A stretch of DNA of 45,389 nt from Bordetella parapertussis (GTDB lineage: Bacteria; Pseudomonadota; Gammaproteobacteria; Burkholderiales; SG8-41): NCBI GenBank assembly GCA_945864585.1, contig CAMBCF010000030.1, positions 1 through 45,389 of the forward strand, read 5' to 3'. Below, one piece after another: positions 42,301 to 45,389 of the stretch (the stretch's first letter is position 1; each line of letters starts with the position of its first letter). Under the pieces are notes generated by a model. It saw only the letters and a program-made list of their open reading frames with translations, was not told the origin of the DNA and made no database searches. The translations under genes and the position numbers were made by a program.

Positions 42301-42483
42301 TCATTTCAGTCCGGCTTGTTTCCGCAGCTTGTGCATCAGTCCAACCCCAAGGTCTTTTTTGGGATGTGAAACGCTGATATGGCCAGCACGTTCCGGGTGG
42401 GTATAGACATGATGCGAACCCTTTACGCCTCGAAGCACCCAGCCTGCTTGTTCAAGTTGTTTGATGAGGTCTGTGCTTTTCAC
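42301..42483 (-). CDS. hicA: HicA-type mRNA interferase toxin
   Basis: 60 residues from GTG 42483 (an upstream ATG at 42501 would add six residues and would lie inside the operator). VKSTDLIKQLEQAGWVLRGV is the double-stranded-RNA-binding-like start, and KGSHHVYTHP contains the catalytic His. HISVSHPKKDLGVGLMHKL completes the domain. It cleaves mRNA when not bound by HicB. Active-site His is intact. Confidence 0.88.
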   Translation of the reverse strand: MKSTDLIKQLEQAGWVLRGVKGSHHVYTHPERAGHISVSHPKKDLGVGLMHKLRKQAGLK

Positions 42484-42503
42484 GGTGTGTATAATACACA
42501 CCG
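42483..42503. promoter_or_regulatory. 21-bp perfect palindrome, hicAB operator/promoter
   Basis: GGTGTGTAT and ATACACACC (42484-42492 and 42494-42502) form a perfect inverted repeat around one A, and the flanking C/G extend it to 10+1+10. It abuts the GTG start of hicA. The centre reads TATTAT on the minus strand, a possible -10 box, so binding of HicB would block transcription. Confidence 0.65.
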
Positions 42504-42570
42504 ATGGAAATTTAGCAAGCGGGGTTTATTCGCAGTGGCACGAAGGGTAGCGGAGTCGAATGGCGCTGAC

Positions 42571-42783
42571 TTAAACTTGTCGTTCATGCATTCGCGTCAT
42601 ATCGGACTTGATCAGCGCTGCAAATTCCATGGACGTGGTGCCGGCGGCTTCGACACCGGTGATGAACAATTTTTCTTTTACCTCGGGATTGCGCACCGCT
42701 TTCACGATTTCGCAATGCAGCCGTGCGACGATCTCTGCATAGTCTTTCTCCGTGTTACACCGGTTTGATGCTAACCCTGTCAC
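42571..42783 (-). pseudogene. C-terminal remnant of a Bug-family binding protein
   Basis: The 70-codon frame reads EIVARLHCEIVKAVRNPEVK, KEKLFITGVEAAGTT and MEFAALIKSDMTRM. This is the final lobe of Bug proteins (compare RLNGDIVKVLRGAETQERLI in the protein at 8349). The signal peptide, ligand-binding lobes and the last few residues (usually KVIKxAGI) are lost; the frame ends HERQV. It is the fourth Bug-type sequence in the window, and stands immediately before the thiamine-diphosphate enzyme genes, on the opposite strand. Confidence 0.7.
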
Positions 42784-42880
42784 GCGGAGAATACCGCGTC
42801 TTGACGCTCCTCGCGTGCGGCATTACATTGCTTGACAGGATGCCCGATACACTGGCGATGGTTTTTGCGAGAGGGATGGC

Positions 42881-44626
42881 ATGAATACTGTATCTGACCA
42901 CAGCACACCGGTGGTGCGCCACAAACTGCCTGAGCTGTGCGGCGCGCATGTGCTGGCGCGCGCGTTGAAGCGCCACGGCGTCGAGGTGTTGTTCGGACAA
43001 AGCCTGCCGTCTGCGCTGCTGCTGGTGATACCCGAGTTTGGCATGCGGCAGATTGCGTACCGAACCGAGAATGCGGGCGCGGCGATGGCGGACGGCTATG
43101 CACGCGCATCGCAAAAAGTGGGCGTGGTCACGGCGCAGAATGGGCCTGCAGCGGCCTTGCTTGCGCCGGGATTGGCAGAGGCGTTGAAGGTATCCGTACC
43201 GATAGTTGCTATTGTGCAGGATGTGCGGCGCAACCAGACCGACAAGAACGCGTTTCAAGAGCTTGATCACTTTGATATTTTTCGCGGCTGCGCAAAATGG
43301 GTAAAGCGCGTCAGTGAAATCACTCGCATTGAAGACTATGTGGATATGGCGTTTACCGCCGCTGCCGGCGGAAGGCCAGGGCCGGTGGTACTGCTGTTTC
43401 CGCAGGATTTGCTGCTGGAACCCGTGACACAGGAGACCGGTGAAGTGCGGCATGCGTCGCTGGGAACCTATCCGCTCGACCGCTGCGTGGCGGACCCGGC
43501 GCGCATCGACGAAGCCGCGCGCTGGCTGGCACAGGCGCGGCAGCCGTTGATTGTTGCTGGCGGCGGGGTGCATCTTTCTGCCGCGCATGAGGTGCTGGCG
43601 CGGCTGCAGGAGTCAGCGAGCCTGCCGGTTGCAACCACCAGCATGGGCAAGGGTGCGGTAGCCGAGACGCACGCGCTGTCGTTGGGCGTGATCGGCTATT
43701 TTATGGGCACCCGCGGCATGGCACGGCATCTACGCGCACTGGTCGAGCAGGCGGACTGCGTGCTATTCGTGGGTGACCGCACCAATCAGAATGGCACTGA
43801 TTCATGGACGCTGTTTCCGAAGAATGCGCGCTACATTCACATCGACATCGATGGGCAGGAAGTCGGGCGTAACTACGAGGCCCTGCGGCTGGTGGGCGAT
43901 GCCAAGCTCACGCTCAGTGCTCTGAACGACGCCATGCTGCGCCTTGATCTCGGCAAACGCCGCGCTGCGCGCAGCGCAGTCGAACAAAAAATCGCCGCGG
44001 GAAAAAAAGCATTTCAGGATGAAGCACACGGCATGCTGAATTCGGATGCCGTACCGATACGCCCGGAACGGTTGATGCACGACTTGAATGCATTGATTTC
44101 ACCGGACACACTGATTGTGACCGACGCCAGTTACTCGTCGATCTGGGCGATGAATTACCTTGCCGCGCAACGCGCGGGGCAGCGCTTTCTAACCGGGCGC
44201 GGGCTGGCGGGTTTGGGCTGGGGATTTCCCGCCGCACTCGGAGCGAAAATCGCCCATCCGTCGCGTGACGTAGTGTGCATTGCAGGCGATGGCGCATTCG
44301 CGCACATGTGGTCAGAGCTCGAGACCGCAGTGCGCATGAAGATTAAAGTGACAATAATTGTCCTTAGTAATCAAATACTTGGATATCAGTGGCACGCGGA
44401 GGAGGTGATGTATGGCAGTCATACTGACGCGTGCCAATTTTCACCGGTGGATCATGCGGCGATTGCGCGTGCGTGTGGCTGCGAGGGCGTGCGCATTGAA
44501 AAGCCTGCGGATTTCAAATCCGCATTGGAGCGTGCGCTGCGCTCTTCAACCACCACCTTGATCGATGTTCAGATTGATCCGAAAGCATATCCGCCGATTA
44601 CGTTGTATGAAGGCAAGATGGGGTAG
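42881..44626 (+). CDS. Thiamine-diphosphate-dependent enzyme (acetolactate-synthase-like)
   Basis: 581 residues with the three domains of the POX/AHAS family. The N-terminal pyrimidine-binding domain has RTENAGAAMADGYAR with catalytic Glu63; the middle domain carries VAGGGVHLSAAHEV and VLFVGDRTNQNG; the C-terminal domain has the ThDP motif CIAGDGAFAHMWSELE with IVLSNQILGY, where the usual Asn-Asn is Ser-Asn. Such enzymes decarboxylate or condense 2-oxo acids or oxalyl-CoA-like substrates. ATG 42881 follows a GAGAGGG site. It is followed by another family member, giving a pair. Confidence 0.85.
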   Translation: MNTVSDHSTPVVRHKLPELCGAHVLARALKRHGVEVLFGQSLPSALLLVIPEFGMRQIAYRTENAGAAMADGYARASQKVGVVTAQNGPAAALLAPGLAEALKVSVPIVAIVQDVRRNQTDKNAFQELDHFDIFRGCAKWVKRVSEITRIEDYVDMAFTAAAGGRPGPVVLLFPQDLLLEPVTQETGEVRHASLGTYPLDRCVADPARIDEAARWLAQARQPLIVAGGGVHLSAAHEVLARLQESASLPVATTSMGKGAVAETHALSLGVIGYFMGTRGMARHLRALVEQADCVLFVGDRTNQNGTDSWTLFPKNARYIHIDIDGQEVGRNYEALRLVGDAKLTLSALNDAMLRLDLGKRRAARSAVEQKIAAGKKAFQDEAHGMLNSDAVPIRPERLMHDLNALISPDTLIVTDASYSSIWAMNYLAAQRAGQRFLTGRGLAGLGWGFPAALGAKIAHPSRDVVCIAGDGAFAHMWSELETAVRMKIKVTIIVLSNQILGYQWHAEEVMYGSHTDACQFSPVDHAAIARACGCEGVRIEKPADFKSALERALRSSTTTLIDVQIDPKAYPPITLYEGKMG

Positions 44627-44700
44627 ATGACAGAGGCGTGACCGCGATCGAAGCGGCGGTCGCGTGAACGGAATGTTTTTCACTTAAAGGATGTCCAGCG

Positions 44701-45389
44701 ATGGCAAGCATACAGGCGGGTCAGGCGGTGATCGAAACGTTGGGAGCGGAAGGCGTTGAGTACGTGTTCGGCGTGACGGGCACCACCACCAACACCATGG
44801 TGACTGCGTTGCATGGGCGCAGCGACATGCGTTTTCTCGACACGCGCCACGAGGAAGGGGCGGCGTTCATGGCCTACGGCTATAGCCGCGCGTCGGGCAA
44901 GCCTGCCGTTTGCATGACGACTTCGGGGCCGGCAACGATCAACCTGCTGACCGGTATTGCGCTGGCCTACAAGGGCCGTGCGCCGGTGGTGGTGATCGCA
45001 GGTGATGTCGAACGCTCGAACCTTGACCGCGACGGGGCGCAATCTTTCGACCTGGTGAACCTGTTAAAGCCGGTCACTTATCTTGCCCGGCACGCGCACA
45101 AGACCGAGCGCATACCACAACTGATCCACGACGCGTTTCGCGCCGCCCTTGCGGGAAAGCGCGGCCCCGCCTTTGTCAACATTCCGCGCGATCTGCTGGA
45201 GAACCAGACCATAGACGTGGAATTGGCGCGTCCGTCCTCGTACCGGCCGGTCGAATGGCGCATGCCGGGGGATCCCGACGCCATCCGGCGGGCGGTGGAG
45301 GTGCTCTTAACCGCGGAGCGGCCGCTGTTGCTCGCAGGTGGCGGCATCATAGACAGCGAGGCGAGCGAGGAGGCCACAGCACTCGCGGA
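44701..45389 (+). CDS. Second thiamine-diphosphate-dependent enzyme, cut by the window end
   Basis: ATG 44701, AAGGA about 11 bp upstream. The visible 229 residues contain the N-terminal pyrimidine domain: MASIQAGQAVIETLGAEGVE, VFGVTGTTTNTMV, and DTRHEEGAAFMAYGYSRASG with catalytic Glu51, then VCMTTSGPATINLLTGIALA and RGPAFVNIPRDLLE. The reading frame is open to the end of the window, where it has reached the middle domain (LLAGGGI). It is not a copy of the preceding gene but shares the family. Related proteins are annotated as acetolactate-synthase-like or sulfoacetaldehyde acetyltransferase-like; function unknown. Confidence 0.85.
   Translation, partial: MASIQAGQAVIETLGAEGVEYVFGVTGTTTNTMVTALHGRSDMRFLDTRHEEGAAFMAYGYSRASGKPAVCMTTSGPATINLLTGIALAYKGRAPVVVIAGDVERSNLDRDGAQSFDLVNLLKPVTYLARHAHKTERIPQLIHDAFRAALAGKRGPAFVNIPRDLLENQTIDVELARPSSYRPVEWRMPGDPDAIRRAVEVLLTAERPLLLAGGGIIDSEASEEATALA

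Overview
The window looks like a chromosomal segment of a GC-rich betaproteobacterium, probably Burkholderiales or a close relative. This rests on the multiplication of Bug-type (tripartite tricarboxylate transporter, TTT) substrate-binding proteins, the order maf | yceD-rpmF-plsX-fabH-fabD-fabG-acpP-fabF-pabC, and the zinc-free L32 protein. I saw no rRNA, tRNA or CRISPR array.

Layout. 1-8.0 kb: a mobile-element remnant (ISL3-type), a quinone oxidoreductase, a decayed CaiB-type CoA-transferase, an AT-richer fused MFS/spermidine-synthase gene, a membrane-anchored endonuclease/exonuclease/phosphatase-fold protein, an M14-type DUF2817 peptidase and a truncated SGNH lipoprotein. 8.3-12.7 kb (+): Bug - LVIVD-repeat protein - D-2-hydroxyacid dehydrogenase - Bug. 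12.8-17.4 kb (-): a compact operon of hotdog thioesterase, UbiD-family decarboxylase, a second hydroxyacid dehydrogenase and a VOC protein, flanked by remnants of an acyl-CoA ligase and an alpha/beta hydrolase. 17.4-19.1 kb: a PIN/ribbon-helix-helix toxin-antitoxin pair with a palindromic operator, a palindromic intergenic repeat, a cupin, and an AbrB-like small protein followed by a clear intrinsic terminator. 19.2-22.2 kb: an MFS permease, two tandem TauE/SafE permeases and a 46-residue two-helix membrane protein. 22.4-26.0 kb: a Bug gene killed by an amber codon, an ADP-forming acyl-CoA synthetase and a cyclic-nucleotide-binding protein. 26.3-27.8 kb: an ISNCY-type transposase. 28.2-29.6 kb (-): a third TauE/SafE protein and Maf. 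29.7-36.8 kb (+): the housekeeping fatty-acid cluster. 37.1-41.9 kb (+): an OmpA-family protein, a methyltransferase remnant, a PQQ-type sugar/sorbosone dehydrogenase and a TonB receptor closely resembling E. coli PqqU. 41.9-42.5 kb (-): a HicAB module with a 21-bp palindrome at its start. 42.6 kb to end: a Bug tail remnant and two tandem thiamine-diphosphate enzymes, the second cut by the window edge.

How it works together. The accessory parts form several uptake-plus-catabolism units for organic acids or aromatic acids (Bug proteins, UbiD, CoA ligase/thioesterase, hydroxyacid dehydrogenases, ThDP enzymes, TauE/SafE permeases). The PqqU-like receptor next to a PQQ-type dehydrogenase suggests the cell imports PQQ from outside to activate a periplasmic sugar oxidase. 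At least eight gene remnants lie among intact genes, so the accessory part is turning over quickly, while the fatty-acid cluster is intact. All functional names come from motif recognition by eye; no database search was run.
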